From Scatosoma sp045643825 (GTDB taxonomy: Bacteria; Bacillota; Clostridia; Christensenellales; Borkfalkiaceae), in NCBI GenBank assembly GCA_045643825.1, contig JAZRFV010000069.1:1-20657 (forward strand): a DNA stretch of 20,657 nt. The letters are read 5' to 3'. Within the stretch, counting starts at the first letter, position 1. Every line of letters starts with the position of its first letter. The translations under genes were made by a program, and so were the position numbers. Shown in pieces: positions 13,789 to 20,657 of this stretch. The notes under the pieces are model-generated. The model was not told the origin of the DNA, did not search any database, and saw only the letters and a program-made list of their open reading frames with translations.

Positions 13789-14454
13789 ATGAGAATTTTA
13801 ATCGTAGACGATGAAGAAATGATCCGCGGAGTTTTGCGTGAATATATCGAGTTTGAGGGCAACGAAGCCTACGAGGCCGCCGACGGTATGGAGGCGGTGA
13901 AACTTTGCCGTGAAAACGATTATGACCTGATTTTAATGGACGTGATGATGCCGCATTTGGATGGTTATTCCGCGGTGAAGGAAATCAAAAAGGCAAAGGA
14001 CATCCCCGTGATTATGTTATCCGCCCGTGGAGAGGAATACGACAAGCTGTTCGCATTTGAGATTGGCGTGGATGATTACGTGACGAAGCCGTTTTCACCC
14101 AAAGAAATTATGGCGCGTATCAACGCGGTGACGAAACGCCGCAGTGCAAAGCCCGTGGGAAATGAAATCTTAAAATTTGAAGGGCTTGAGGTGGATATGG
14201 CAGGCAGAAACGTATATGTGGACGGGGTGAAAGCGGAGCTGACGCCCAAGGAATACGAACTGCTTTTTTACCTTGTACGCAATAAAGGGATTGCCTTGAC
14301 ACGTGAAAAACTCCTTTACGACGTGTGGGGGTTTGACTTCTACGGGGACGACCGCACGGTGGATACGCACGTAAAAATGTTGCGTGGTAATTTGAAGGAA
14401 TATCGCAAATTTATTGTAACTCTGCGTGGTTTGGGGTACAAGTTTGAGGAATAA
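13789..14454 (+). CDS. OmpR/PhoP-family DNA-binding response regulator
   Basis: Transcription factor of a two-component system, 221 residues. The receiver domain (1-115) has the acidic pocket D7-D8, phosphoacceptor Asp51 in LILMDVMMP, the switch residue in VIMLSARGE and Lys in VTKPFSP. The C-terminal winged helix (about 125-221) has ELTPKEYELLFYLVRNKG, DVWGFDFYGDDRTVDTHVKMLR and the final LRGLGYKFEE. The ATG at 13789 is chosen because MRILIVDDEE is the family start and GAGAGG lies just upstream; a TTG at 13768 is less likely. The kinase gene begins 10 bases after its stop. The family includes PhoP, ResD and WalR; the PhoP-like boxes upstream favour, but do not prove, a phosphate-type role. 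Confidence 0.93.
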   Translation: MRILIVDDEEMIRGVLREYIEFEGNEAYEAADGMEAVKLCRENDYDLILMDVMMPHLDGYSAVKEIKKAKDIPVIMLSARGEEYDKLFAFEIGVDDYVTKPFSPKEIMARINAVTKRRSAKPVGNEILKFEGLEVDMAGRNVYVDGVKAELTPKEYELLFYLVRNKGIALTREKLLYDVWGFDFYGDDRTVDTHVKMLRGNLKEYRKFIVTLRGLGYKFEE

Positions 14455-14464
14455 GGCGTAAAGT

Positions 14465-15991
14465 ATGGACAAGCAAAGGCGACAAAACAGGGCGTCGGAA
14501 AAGGCGGAGAGCAGGCGGGCGAGAAAGTACCGCCGTTTTCAACGTTTTCGAAAGGCACAACGCTCCAGCAGTATTTATCTTCTGCTGTGGGCGATTTTTA
14601 CTGCGCTGTCGCTGTTTATTGTACTGGCGGTTTCGTTGACGCAACGCATCGTTTTAACCCAAACGTACAAAGGTCAGGCTTCCCGTGAGGTAACGGAAAA
14701 GGGACAACAAATCGAAAAGGAAATTTTGCTGGGCGCCCCCGATTGGGCGGGGGGTAACTTCAACGGCTACGTGCGCTTACTTTCCCACGTTCATAACGTA
14801 GAACTGTACGTATTAGATAAGGACGGCAACGTATTATTCCCGCTGGAACCGAATTTCGACGCCAATGCCCCCGAGGTAGAGGCGCAGTATAATTTGTCGG
14901 ATAGGATGCCTTCGCTTCTTTATCAGTTGGAAAATAGCAAGGACGGTTATGCCGTGTATGAGGGAAATGGGGCATACGTGTACGCGTCGAAGGTGGAATT
15001 GTACAAGGGGATTGAGAGTTATCTCTACGTTGGAAAATCGTTGGATTTGATTGAAACAGTTTCCTCTCGTATGAATACTCGTGTGGTTTTGACCTCTATT
15101 TTTGTTTTTGTGCTGTCCTTTGCGGTATCGAGCGCGGTGTCGGGTTGGTTTACAAACCCTATTACCGAGATGACGAAAAAGGCGCGTCGTATGGCGCAGG
15201 GGAACTTTGACGTGGATTTCGGCGGTGAAATTTACGGTAAAGAGCTTGTCGAGCTTGCGGAGGCGTTGAACTTTGCGCGGGACGAATTGTCGAAAACCGA
15301 CCGTATGCAAAAGGAACTGATTGCCAACGTTTCACACGATTTCAAGACGCCTTTGACGATGATAAAGGGGTATGCCTCGATGATTATGGAGATATCGGGC
15401 GATATCCCCGAAAAACGCAACAAGCACGCACAGGTAATCGTGGAGGAAGCGGATAGGCTGGCCTCCCTGGTGAGCGACGTGTTGGATTTGTCCAAGATTA
15501 GTTCTGGAATTGAGGACTTGAAGATAACTGCCTTTGATATGTCGGGGTACGTGGAAGAAACCCTCGGTCGGTTTGACTACCTCAAGGAAACGAGAGGGTA
15601 TCATTTTGTGACGGATATCGACGAAGATTTGTATGTGCGCGGCGACGAAATGAAACTTGGGCAGGTATTGTACAATTTAATCGGCAACGCCGTCAACTAC
15701 ACGGGTGATGACAAAACGGTATATGTGAAATTGAAAAAGGAAGGTCGGGTTTGCCGCTTCTCTGTAACCGATACGGGGAAGGGGATTAAGCCCGAGGAAA
15801 TCCCCGAGATTTGGAATCGTTACTACCGTTCGTCGGAAACGCATAAACGTCCTGTGCGTGGTACGGGGCTGGGTTTGTCGATTGTGAAAACGACACTCGA
15901 AAGGCACGGCTTTGTATTTGGCGTAGAGAGTGAGATCGGCAAGGGTAGTACCTTCTACGTGCTTTTCCCGATGGCGGAAGAAAACGCTTGA
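14465..15991 (+). CDS. Membrane sensor histidine kinase
   Basis: Partner kinase of the preceding response regulator, 508 residues. A very basic cytoplasmic N-terminus (15 Arg/Lys in residues 1-33) precedes membrane helix 1 (about 36-58). An extracytoplasmic sensor region of about 145 residues follows, then helix 2 (about 205-228) and a HAMP linker. The kinase core has the HisKA motif NVSHDFKTPLTMIKGY (phosphoacceptor His291), N box NLIGNAVNYTG, G1 DTGKGI, an F box near IWNRYYRSS, and G2 GTGLGLSIV. The architecture is like PhoR/ResE/WalK but no PAS domain is obvious, so the signal is unknown. Its stop codon lies within the -35 of the riboswitch promoter that follows. Confidence 0.93.
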   Translation: MDKQRRQNRASEKAESRRARKYRRFQRFRKAQRSSSIYLLLWAIFTALSLFIVLAVSLTQRIVLTQTYKGQASREVTEKGQQIEKEILLGAPDWAGGNFNGYVRLLSHVHNVELYVLDKDGNVLFPLEPNFDANAPEVEAQYNLSDRMPSLLYQLENSKDGYAVYEGNGAYVYASKVELYKGIESYLYVGKSLDLIETVSSRMNTRVVLTSIFVFVLSFAVSSAVSGWFTNPITEMTKKARRMAQGNFDVDFGGEIYGKELVELAEALNFARDELSKTDRMQKELIANVSHDFKTPLTMIKGYASMIMEISGDIPEKRNKHAQVIVEEADRLASLVSDVLDLSKISSGIEDLKITAFDMSGYVEETLGRFDYLKETRGYHFVTDIDEDLYVRGDEMKLGQVLYNLIGNAVNYTGDDKTVYVKLKKEGRVCRFSVTDTGKGIKPEEIPEIWNRYYRSSETHKRPVRGTGLGLSIVKTTLERHGFVFGVESEIGKGSTFYVLFPMAEENA

Positions 15992-16016
15992 CAATCCGTT
16001 TTGCGTGTAGTATAAT
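15988..16016 (+). promoter_or_regulatory. Consensus sigma-A promoter of the ribU transcript
   Basis: TTGACA (15988-15993) and TATAAT (16011-16016), exactly 17 bp apart, match the full consensus. The -35 overlaps the TGA stop of the kinase gene. Transcription would start near 16023, at the start of the riboswitch. Confidence 0.93.
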
Positions 16017-16021
16017 GTAAT

Positions 16022-16142
16022 TAGCTTTGGGGGCGAGGTGCAATTCCTCACCGGCAGTAAAGTCTGCGAAGAACGGCGTTTGCTGTTCCCGAATCGGTGA
16101 AATTCCGATACCGACGGTATAGTCCGGATGGAAAAGGCGAGG
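16022..16142 (+). ncRNA. FMN riboswitch (RFN element)
   Basis: The conserved RFN blocks are all present in order: GGGGGCGAGGTGCAATTCCTC, ACCGGCAGTAAAGTCTGCGA, a variable arm, ATCGGTGAAATTCCGATACC, and GACGGTATAGTCCGGATGG. P1 is formed by GCTTT near 16024 and the AAAAGG at 16132-16137. The downstream terminator and ribU make it a transcriptional off-switch: with FMN bound, transcription stops before ribU. AGGCG (16135-16139) can pair with CGCCT (16183-16187) as the antiterminator. Confidence 0.96.
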
Positions 16143-16180
16143 AACCATTTTTGGTGATTTTTCGATATCTTCGGTAAGGT

Positions 16181-16212
16181 AACGCCTCAATTTTTGGGGC
16201 GTTTTATTTTTT
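16181..16212 (+). terminator. Riboswitch-controlled intrinsic terminator
   Basis: AACGCCTCA (16181-16189) pairs with TGGGGCGTT (16195-16203) with one G-U pair, and a T-rich run follows to 16212. It lies just before the ribU ribosome binding site. Its 5' arm can instead pair with the P1 3' strand of the FMN riboswitch. Confidence 0.9.
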
Positions 16213-16223
16213 ACGAGGTGTTT

Positions 16224-16904
16224 ATGACGATGAAAATGTTGAAAAACGAAATGGAAAACATGACGGCAGAACAGCTGGAAAATAGCCAAATGGAAGGGGC
16301 AGGTATGCGTTCAACACCAAAAAAGGCGCTAAAAACCCGTTTTACCGCAAAGCGATTGGCTTTGATGGCGGTCTTTGTGGCGATTAGCTTTGTTGTCAGT
16401 CTTTGGGAAACCCCTGCCCTGCCTTTGTTTGGTACGAATTTCTTGCGGTTGGATTTTGGCAACGTTTTTATCGTGCTGATTTCCTTTTTACTCGGCCCTA
16501 TTGAAGGGGTGCTCGTATGCCTTTTGAAAGAGGGGATGCGTTGCTTGAATTCTACTACTACGGGCGTTGGGGAACTTGCCAACTTTATTATTACCAGCTC
16601 GTACTTACTCCTGCCTTCGATTTTGTACCAATATCGTAGAAACCTGAAAACGGTTATTTGGTCTTTGATTGTGGCATGCTTTATTGCGACTGGGATGGCG
16701 CTCCTTGCCAACCGTTTTCTTCTTTTACCCATTTACAGTGGCTTGGGTATCCCAGTAATGGCAGGGATGACGGTTGCTGAGGCGTTTGCAATGTTTTGGC
16801 CTGCAATCCTCATTTTTAACCTGATAAAGACCTTTTTGATAGGGTTTCTTACGATGCTCCTTTATAAACGGCTTTCCAACTTCATAAAAAAGATGAAAAT
16901 TTAA
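16224..16904 (+). CDS. ribU: Riboflavin ECF transporter S component RibU
   Basis: Substrate-binding membrane subunit that works with the shared ECF energising module (EcfA, EcfA', EcfT, not in this window) to import riboflavin. It has 226 residues and about six membrane helices. Family features are FLRLDFGNVFIVLISFLLGPIEGVL, then CLLKEGMRCL and the TTTGVGELANFI motif. The FMN riboswitch upstream supports the substrate. The ATG at 16224 is used because GAGG lies five bases before it. The first 45 residues form an unusual polar, Met-rich tail ahead of the first helix (LALMAVFVAISFVVSL); an in-frame ATG at 16230 or later cannot be excluded as the start. Confidence 0.93.
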   Translation: MTMKMLKNEMENMTAEQLENSQMEGAGMRSTPKKALKTRFTAKRLALMAVFVAISFVVSLWETPALPLFGTNFLRLDFGNVFIVLISFLLGPIEGVLVCLLKEGMRCLNSTTTGVGELANFIITSSYLLLPSILYQYRRNLKTVIWSLIVACFIATGMALLANRFLLLPIYSGLGIPVMAGMTVAEAFAMFWPAILIFNLIKTFLIGFLTMLLYKRLSNFIKKMKI

Positions 16905-16908
16905 GCGA

Positions 16909-16937
16909 ATTTGCGGCAAATGATTGCAAAATTTTGC
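16909..16937 (+). promoter_or_regulatory. Two palindromes at the tsaE promoter
   Basis: ATTTGC-G-GCAAAT (16909-16921) and GCAAAATTTTGC (16926-16937) are perfect palindromes that share the half-site GCAAA/TTTGC, giving four half-sites in 29 bp. The second covers the -35 of the tsaE promoter. This is a candidate operator. Confidence 0.45.
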
Positions 16938-16952
16938 GACAGGTATTATAAT
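16924..16952 (+). promoter_or_regulatory. Sigma-A promoter of the tsaE operon
   Basis: TTGCAA (16924-16929) and TATAAT (16947-16952) are 17 bp apart. The expected start, about seven bases after the -10, falls at or next to the tsaE ATG (16959), so the mRNA may be leaderless. Confidence 0.75.
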
Positions 16953-16958
16953 AGAAGT

Positions 16959-17369
16959 ATGGCTATTTTTATTTCAAAATCAAGAGAAGATACAGAAAAA
17001 TTTGCGGAAGAATTCGCAAAAACCCTGCGTGCAGGTGACGTCGTGTTGTTGGACGGCGATATGGGTGCAGGGAAAACGGTGTTTTCCAAGGGTGTGGCGA
17101 AGGGGCTTGGCATCGAAGAAGAGGTGACCAGCCCAACCTACGCGTATATGAACGATTACGACGGACGGTTGTTCCATTATGACTGCTACCGTATCGAGTC
17201 GGTTGCCCAGGCGGAAAATCTCGGCCTTGCGGATTACTTTGATATGGGTGGTATTTGCCTGATTGAATGGGCACAAAACATCGCACCGCTTTTACCCCGT
17301 AAGGTGAAGCGTGTGTATATCCGTAAAATCAGCGAAAACGAGCGTGAAATCGAGTACGAGGCGGAGTAA
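16959..17369 (+). CDS. tsaE: tRNA t6A biosynthesis ATPase TsaE
   Basis: ATPase of the TsaB-TsaD-TsaE complex that makes N6-threonylcarbamoyladenosine at position 37 of ANN-decoding tRNAs. It has 136 residues. Walker A is GDMGAGKT (33-40), followed by TSPTYAYMNDY and the DCYRIES and LIEWAQN segments typical of TsaE. The start is the ATG at 16959 (MAIFISKSREDT); the upstream in-frame TTG at 16911 lies in the promoter palindromes and would add unconserved residues. No good ribosome binding site precedes this ATG. It is first in an operon with tsaB and rimI; tsaD is not in the window. Confidence 0.94.
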   Translation: MAIFISKSREDTEKFAEEFAKTLRAGDVVLLDGDMGAGKTVFSKGVAKGLGIEEEVTSPTYAYMNDYDGRLFHYDCYRIESVAQAENLGLADYFDMGGICLIEWAQNIAPLLPRKVKRVYIRKISENEREIEYEAE

Positions 17370-17372
17370 GGT

Positions 17373-18002
17373 ATGAAGAATTTTTTAGCGGTAGATACCA
17401 GCAATAATCATCTTGCCGTGCTGGCTGTAAAAAACGGTGAGGCGCATACGGTGTTTATCCCCGATTGCGCGATGAAACACTCCGTTTCCGTGATGCCTGC
17501 GGTGGAGGAAGCGTTGAAAAAGGCGGATATGCGTTTGGAGGAGTGCGACTTCTTCTCGGCTGTGGTAGGTGCAGGCTCTTTCACGGGGATCCGTATCGGT
17601 ATCTCGGTGGTGAAGGGCTTTTGTTTGGCTTTTGGAAAACCTGCCCTTCCCGTCACCTCTTTTGACGCCCTTGCATATAATGCGTTAGACGGCAAAGTGC
17701 TTTGCCTTGTAGATGCCTTGCACGATTGCTATTACGCTTGCGGTTATGAGAATGGCGAGGTAGTGTATCCCCCTGCGTACTTGACGGAGGAGGAAGTGCT
17801 TGCCTTGGCAACGGAAGGATATACCTTGATTGCTTGCACCAAGTTGCCCCTTGCGAAAAAGGTTGCGGTGACGATGGTAGATCCCTGCGTAGGATTAGAA
17901 AAAGCAACGAAGGCGCTCGGTGAACAAGAAAAATTTGGCGAATTGACGGCATTGTACGTAAGAAAAAGCTCGGCGGAGTTAAACCGCGCAGAAGGAAAAT
18001 GA
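17373..18002 (+). CDS. tsaB: tRNA t6A biosynthesis protein TsaB
   Basis: Non-catalytic partner of TsaD in the t6A complex, with an ASKHA fold. It has 209 residues. Typical features are the N-terminal FLAVDTSNNHLAVLAV, the VVGAGSFTGIRIGISVVKGF motif (usually GPGSFTGLR) and the PVTSFDALAYNA segment. The C-terminal part is less conserved, as usual. The ATG at 17373 is three bases after the tsaE stop, with GGAG inside the end of tsaE. Its last four bases (ATGA) overlap the rimI start, so the two are translationally coupled. Confidence 0.94.
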   Translation: MKNFLAVDTSNNHLAVLAVKNGEAHTVFIPDCAMKHSVSVMPAVEEALKKADMRLEECDFFSAVVGAGSFTGIRIGISVVKGFCLAFGKPALPVTSFDALAYNALDGKVLCLVDALHDCYYACGYENGEVVYPPAYLTEEEVLALATEGYTLIACTKLPLAKKVAVTMVDPCVGLEKATKALGEQEKFGELTALYVRKSSAELNRAEGK

Positions 18003-18430
18003 TTGTACGCAAATGGGAGGAAAAGGATATCCCGTTTATTGCGGATATCGAGAAAATTAGCTTTGCGGATCCTTGGACAGAGGGGATGCTTTGCGATACC
18101 CTGCGTTTTCCCGTGTACCACACTTTTTTGGTGGAAGATGGGGGGCAGGTATGCGGTTACGCCTGTTTAATCATCCTTTTTGAGGATGCGGAGCTTGCAA
18201 ATATTGCGGTCGCTCCCACCCATCGTGGGCAGGGTGTAGGGAAGCTTTTGATGGAGCAAATGCATACTTACGCAAAATCGCTTGGTGCGGAAAGAATGCT
18301 ACTTGAGGTGCGTGTTTCCAACCAAAATGCCATCGGACTGTATGAAAAATACGGTTATGAAAGGTACGGTTTAAGGGAAAACTATTACGCGGACGGCGAG
18401 GATGCGTATTTGATGCAAAAATCGTTGTAG
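17999..18430 (+). CDS. rimI: Ribosomal protein S18 alanine N-acetyltransferase RimI
   Basis: GNAT-fold acetyltransferase predicted to acetylate the N-terminal alanine of ribosomal protein S18. It has 143 residues. The acetyl-CoA-binding motif A is IAVAPTHRGQGVGKLLM (the Q/RxxGxG/A loop), followed by the motif B region LEVRVSNQNAIGLYEKYGY. The ATGA overlap with tsaB fixes the start. The tsaE-tsaB-rimI order is standard in Firmicutes, which supports RimI over an unrelated GNAT, though tsaD is not next to it here. Confidence 0.93.
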   Translation: MIVRKWEEKDIPFIADIEKISFADPWTEGMLCDTLRFPVYHTFLVEDGGQVCGYACLIILFEDAELANIAVAPTHRGQGVGKLLMEQMHTYAKSLGAERMLLEVRVSNQNAIGLYEKYGYERYGLRENYYADGEDAYLMQKSL

Positions 18431-18437
18431 GAGGCGA

Positions 18438-19160
18438 ATGACGGTTTCATTATCCGACGTTTCGTTTATACAAAAGGGAAACGGCAAGGATCTCGTTTTC
18501 TTGCACGGGTATTTATCGTCAAAGGAAGCTTTTACGGCGCAAATCAACTACTTTTCCAGATTTTTTCGGGTAACGGCAATCGATTTTATCGGTTTTGGGG
18601 GTAGTGTACCCTTGAAGGAACCATTTTCTGTGGAGGATTATGCGCGTTGGACGAAGGAAGTCCTTTCTTTGCTCGGCGTTACCCATCCGCACGTGGTGGC
18701 GCATTCGTTTGGTTGTCGTGTGGCGGTGAAAATGGCAGGGCAGTCGCCCGACTGCTTTGATAAAATACTGTTGACGGGTGCGGCAGGCGTTATCTTACGG
18801 CGAGGGCTTCGTTATCACCTAAAAGTGAAGGCGTATCGTGTGGTACGGCGATTTGCACCAAAGCTCGCGGAGAGAAAGTTTGGTAGTAAGGAATACCGAA
18901 CGCTTTCCCCCGTGATGCGTGAGAGCTATAAAAAGATCGTCAACGAGGACTTACGCGTTGATGCGCGCAGGATAGGAAACGAGGTGCTGCTCGTACAAGG
19001 AAGAGAGGATACGACCACGCCGAAAAAAGAGGCGGAGGCATATTTAAAATGTTTAAAGAGAGGTCGGCTACTGACGATGGACGGCGGGCATTTTGCCTTT
19101 GCGTCGCATCCGCTGACCTTTCATTTGATAGCGGAAGAATTTTTTGGCGGAGGAAAATAA
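18438..19160 (+). CDS. Alpha/beta hydrolase
   Basis: Predicted serine hydrolase of 240 residues; the substrate is unknown. The oxyanion loop HGYL (23-26), the nucleophile elbow AHSFG with Ser90, the acid in GREDTTTP and the His in MDGGHFAF near the C-terminus form a complete catalytic triad. No signal peptide or membrane segment is seen, so it is cytoplasmic. The ATG at 18438 has a perfect AGGAGG, but only three bases away, an unusually tight spacing. It follows rimI by seven bases and ends one base before the Mur ligase gene. A shared role with that gene in peptidoglycan precursor metabolism is plausible but inferred. Confidence 0.85.
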   Translation: MTVSLSDVSFIQKGNGKDLVFLHGYLSSKEAFTAQINYFSRFFRVTAIDFIGFGGSVPLKEPFSVEDYARWTKEVLSLLGVTHPHVVAHSFGCRVAVKMAGQSPDCFDKILLTGAAGVILRRGLRYHLKVKAYRVVRRFAPKLAERKFGSKEYRTLSPVMRESYKKIVNEDLRVDARRIGNEVLLVQGREDTTTPKKEAEAYLKCLKRGRLLTMDGGHFAFASHPLTFHLIAEEFFGGGK

Positions 19161-19161
19161 C

Positions 19162-20657
19162 ATGAGGATAATCGCAAGCCTATTGACCACGCTTTTGTTG
19201 TGTCTTTCCACGGTAAAAATGTTGGGGGCGTTGCAACAAAGCGGCTATAAGCGTACGGGCTTTTTGCGTTGGTTAAAGCGAAAGGATAACCTGTATTTCA
19301 ATCGCTTGGCGGTGCTGTCGCTGTGTCTTGCCTTGACGACGGCGGTTGTTTCGCTTTGCTTTTCCTTCCTTGGGGTAGAGGGTGCTTTGTTGGTATCCGC
19401 CGTACCCTTCTTCGGGTTGTTGCTTGTTTTTTGGCGGATGGATTCGAAATACGCCTTGAAGGTAAAAACCCGCTTTACGGGTAGAGCAAGACGGCTCTTT
19501 ACCGTATATATCTTCTTCACCGCCTGCGTGTCGTATATTTTCATCGCATTCCTTGGTTTCCTTGCGGAATGGAACGGCTCTGATTTATACGGCTTAATCG
19601 CCTACGTGCCCTTTGCGTTGATGCCGATTTTGACACCCCCGATTTTGCTTTTCTCCAGCTTTACAACGAGATGGTATGAAGAAGCACGAAACCGTAGATT
19701 TATAAAACGAGCAGGGCAGGTATTAGACGAAAAGGAAATTATCCGTATCGGCGTGGTAGGTAGCTACGGCAAAACCTCCCTTAAAAACATCTTAAACACA
19801 ATCTTATCTGAAAAGTATGCGGTGGTAGCCACCCCCGAATCCTACAATACCCCGATGGGCATTGCGAAGACGGTGTGCTCCCCCGATTTTGATAGAAAGC
19901 AGATCTTCATTGCGGAGATGGGCGCACGCAAGATAGGGGACATCACCGAGCTGTGCAACATTGTAAAACCCGACTACGCCGTATTTACGGGCGTGTGCGA
20001 ACAACATATTCAAGGCTTCGGCTCGATTGAAAACGTTTGGCGTGAAAAGAGCGAAATCTTGCGCTGCGGTGCAAAAAAAGTGGTTTGCGGTGCAGGGTTG
20101 AAGGAATACATCTCGAAGGAATTTTCCGATAAAATCGGTGATACAATCGTGATAGACGACGAGGATTTCGAGGTGGATACGGGTGCGGCGGCAACCTCGT
20201 TCAAGATGCGTATCTTCGGTGAAACGGTAGAGATGAAAACCGTGTTACTCGGCAGGATGGCGGCGGAAAACATCCGTTTAGCGGTGTATATCGCCATCGA
20301 GCTTGGTATGACGGCGGACGAGATTGTTCGTGGTGTGGAAAAGATACAAACGATACCCCACCGCTTGCAATTGATTGAAAATGGCGGCGTGTATATCTTG
20401 GACGATGGATATAACTGCAACCCCAAGGGCGCGGAAGAAGCGATTACCGCCTTGATGCGTTTTACAGGTAAAAGATATATCGTAACCCCTGGTATCGTGG
20501 AATGCGGTATTTTAGAGGAAAAAATCAACGGGCAGTTGGGCGAACGCTTGGCAAAGGCAGGGTTTGATAAAACTATCTTGGTCGGCAATACTTTGGTTAA
20601 TGCGGTGAAAAAAGGTTACGAAGCTGCAGGCGGTGATATGTCCGCTTTGATAAAGGT
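19162..20657 (+). CDS. Membrane-anchored MurF-like Mur ligase (3'-truncated by the window edge)
   Basis: Large protein with no stop before the window ends; 498 residues are visible. The N-terminal part (about 1-185) is a membrane domain with four to five hydrophobic segments (for example residues 3-18, about 51-95, and 115-170). A cytoplasmic Mur ligase domain follows: P-loop GVVGSYGKTS (197-206), the TPESYNTPMGIAKT and IAEMGAR segments, EQHIQGFGS, a domain junction near TIPHRLQ, and LDDGYNCNP (413-421), the counterpart of DDAYNANP in MurF. MurF joins D-Ala-D-Ala to UDP-MurNAc-tripeptide, so an amide-forming ligase for cell-wall precursors is likely; the exact substrate is not shown. The ATG at 19162 has GGAGG eight bases upstream and lies one base after the hydrolase stop. 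Confidence 0.85.
   Translation, partial: MRIIASLLTTLLLCLSTVKMLGALQQSGYKRTGFLRWLKRKDNLYFNRLAVLSLCLALTTAVVSLCFSFLGVEGALLVSAVPFFGLLLVFWRMDSKYALKVKTRFTGRARRLFTVYIFFTACVSYIFIAFLGFLAEWNGSDLYGLIAYVPFALMPILTPPILLFSSFTTRWYEEARNRRFIKRAGQVLDEKEIIRIGVVGSYGKTSLKNILNTILSEKYAVVATPESYNTPMGIAKTVCSPDFDRKQIFIAEMGARKIGDITELCNIVKPDYAVFTGVCEQHIQGFGSIENVWREKSEILRCGAKKVVCGAGLKEYISKEFSDKIGDTIVIDDEDFEVDTGAAATSFKMRIFGETVEMKTVLLGRMAAENIRLAVYIAIELGMTADEIVRGVEKIQTIPHRLQLIENGGVYILDDGYNCNPKGAEEAITALMRFTGKRYIVTPGIVECGILEEKINGQLGERLAKAGFDKTILVGNTLVNAVKKGYEAAGGDMSALIK

Overview
The window reads as a core-genome stretch of a low-to-medium-GC, endospore-forming Firmicute of the Clostridia type. The evidence is the SpoIIGA / pro-sigma-E / sigma-G / YlmC sporulation cluster, the plsX-rnc-smc-ftsY-trmD-rbgA-rnhB gene order, the FMN-riboswitch-controlled RibU transporter, the strong AGGAGG-type ribosome binding sites and the use of TTG and GTG starts. 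A particular uncultured gut lineage is possible but cannot be fixed from the sequence alone. All genes are on the + strand.

Layout. (1) 1-1253: 3' part of asnS. (2) 1356-6738: plsX, rnc and smc, tightly spaced, joining phospholipid initiation, RNA processing and chromosome organisation. (3) 6739-7189: a 451-bp gene-free region made almost wholly of repeats. It holds a 33-bp direct repeat 123 bp apart, then an array of 11 mini-hairpins joined by an 8-nt linker, GTGAAGTT in the left arm and its complement AACTTCAC in the right arm, arranged around an AT-rich centre. This is the most unusual structure in the window. (4) 7190-10606: ftsY, trmD, rbgA, rnhB and yraN, closed by a strong terminator. 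(5) 10705-12223: spoIIGA-sigE, preceded by a perfect Spo0A box lying in the loop of that terminator. (6) 12370-13551: sigG-ylmC, preceded by a forespore-type promoter candidate set inside an inverted repeat, and closed by a terminator. (7) 13789-15991: an OmpR/PhoP-type response regulator and its histidine kinase. Upstream are a consensus sigma-A promoter, a 9-bp inverted repeat and four hexamers at exact 11-bp spacing that resemble a PhoP box. (8) 15988-16904: consensus promoter, FMN riboswitch, terminator and ribU. (9) 16924-20657: a promoter next to two palindromes, then tsaE, tsaB and rimI (tRNA t6A and ribosomal protein acetylation), an alpha/beta hydrolase, and a membrane-anchored MurF-like ligase that runs off the window.

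How it fits together. Most genes are housekeeping (translation, ribosome assembly, tRNA modification, membrane targeting, cell wall, chromosome structure). The sporulation block is self-contained: Spo0A would turn on spoIIGA-sigE, SpoIIGA would activate pro-sigma-E in the mother cell, and sigma-G would act in the forespore. The novelty lies in non-coding DNA: the smc-ftsY hairpin array, the regulatory architecture of spoIIGA, sigG and the two-component operon, and a possibly leaderless tsaE mRNA.
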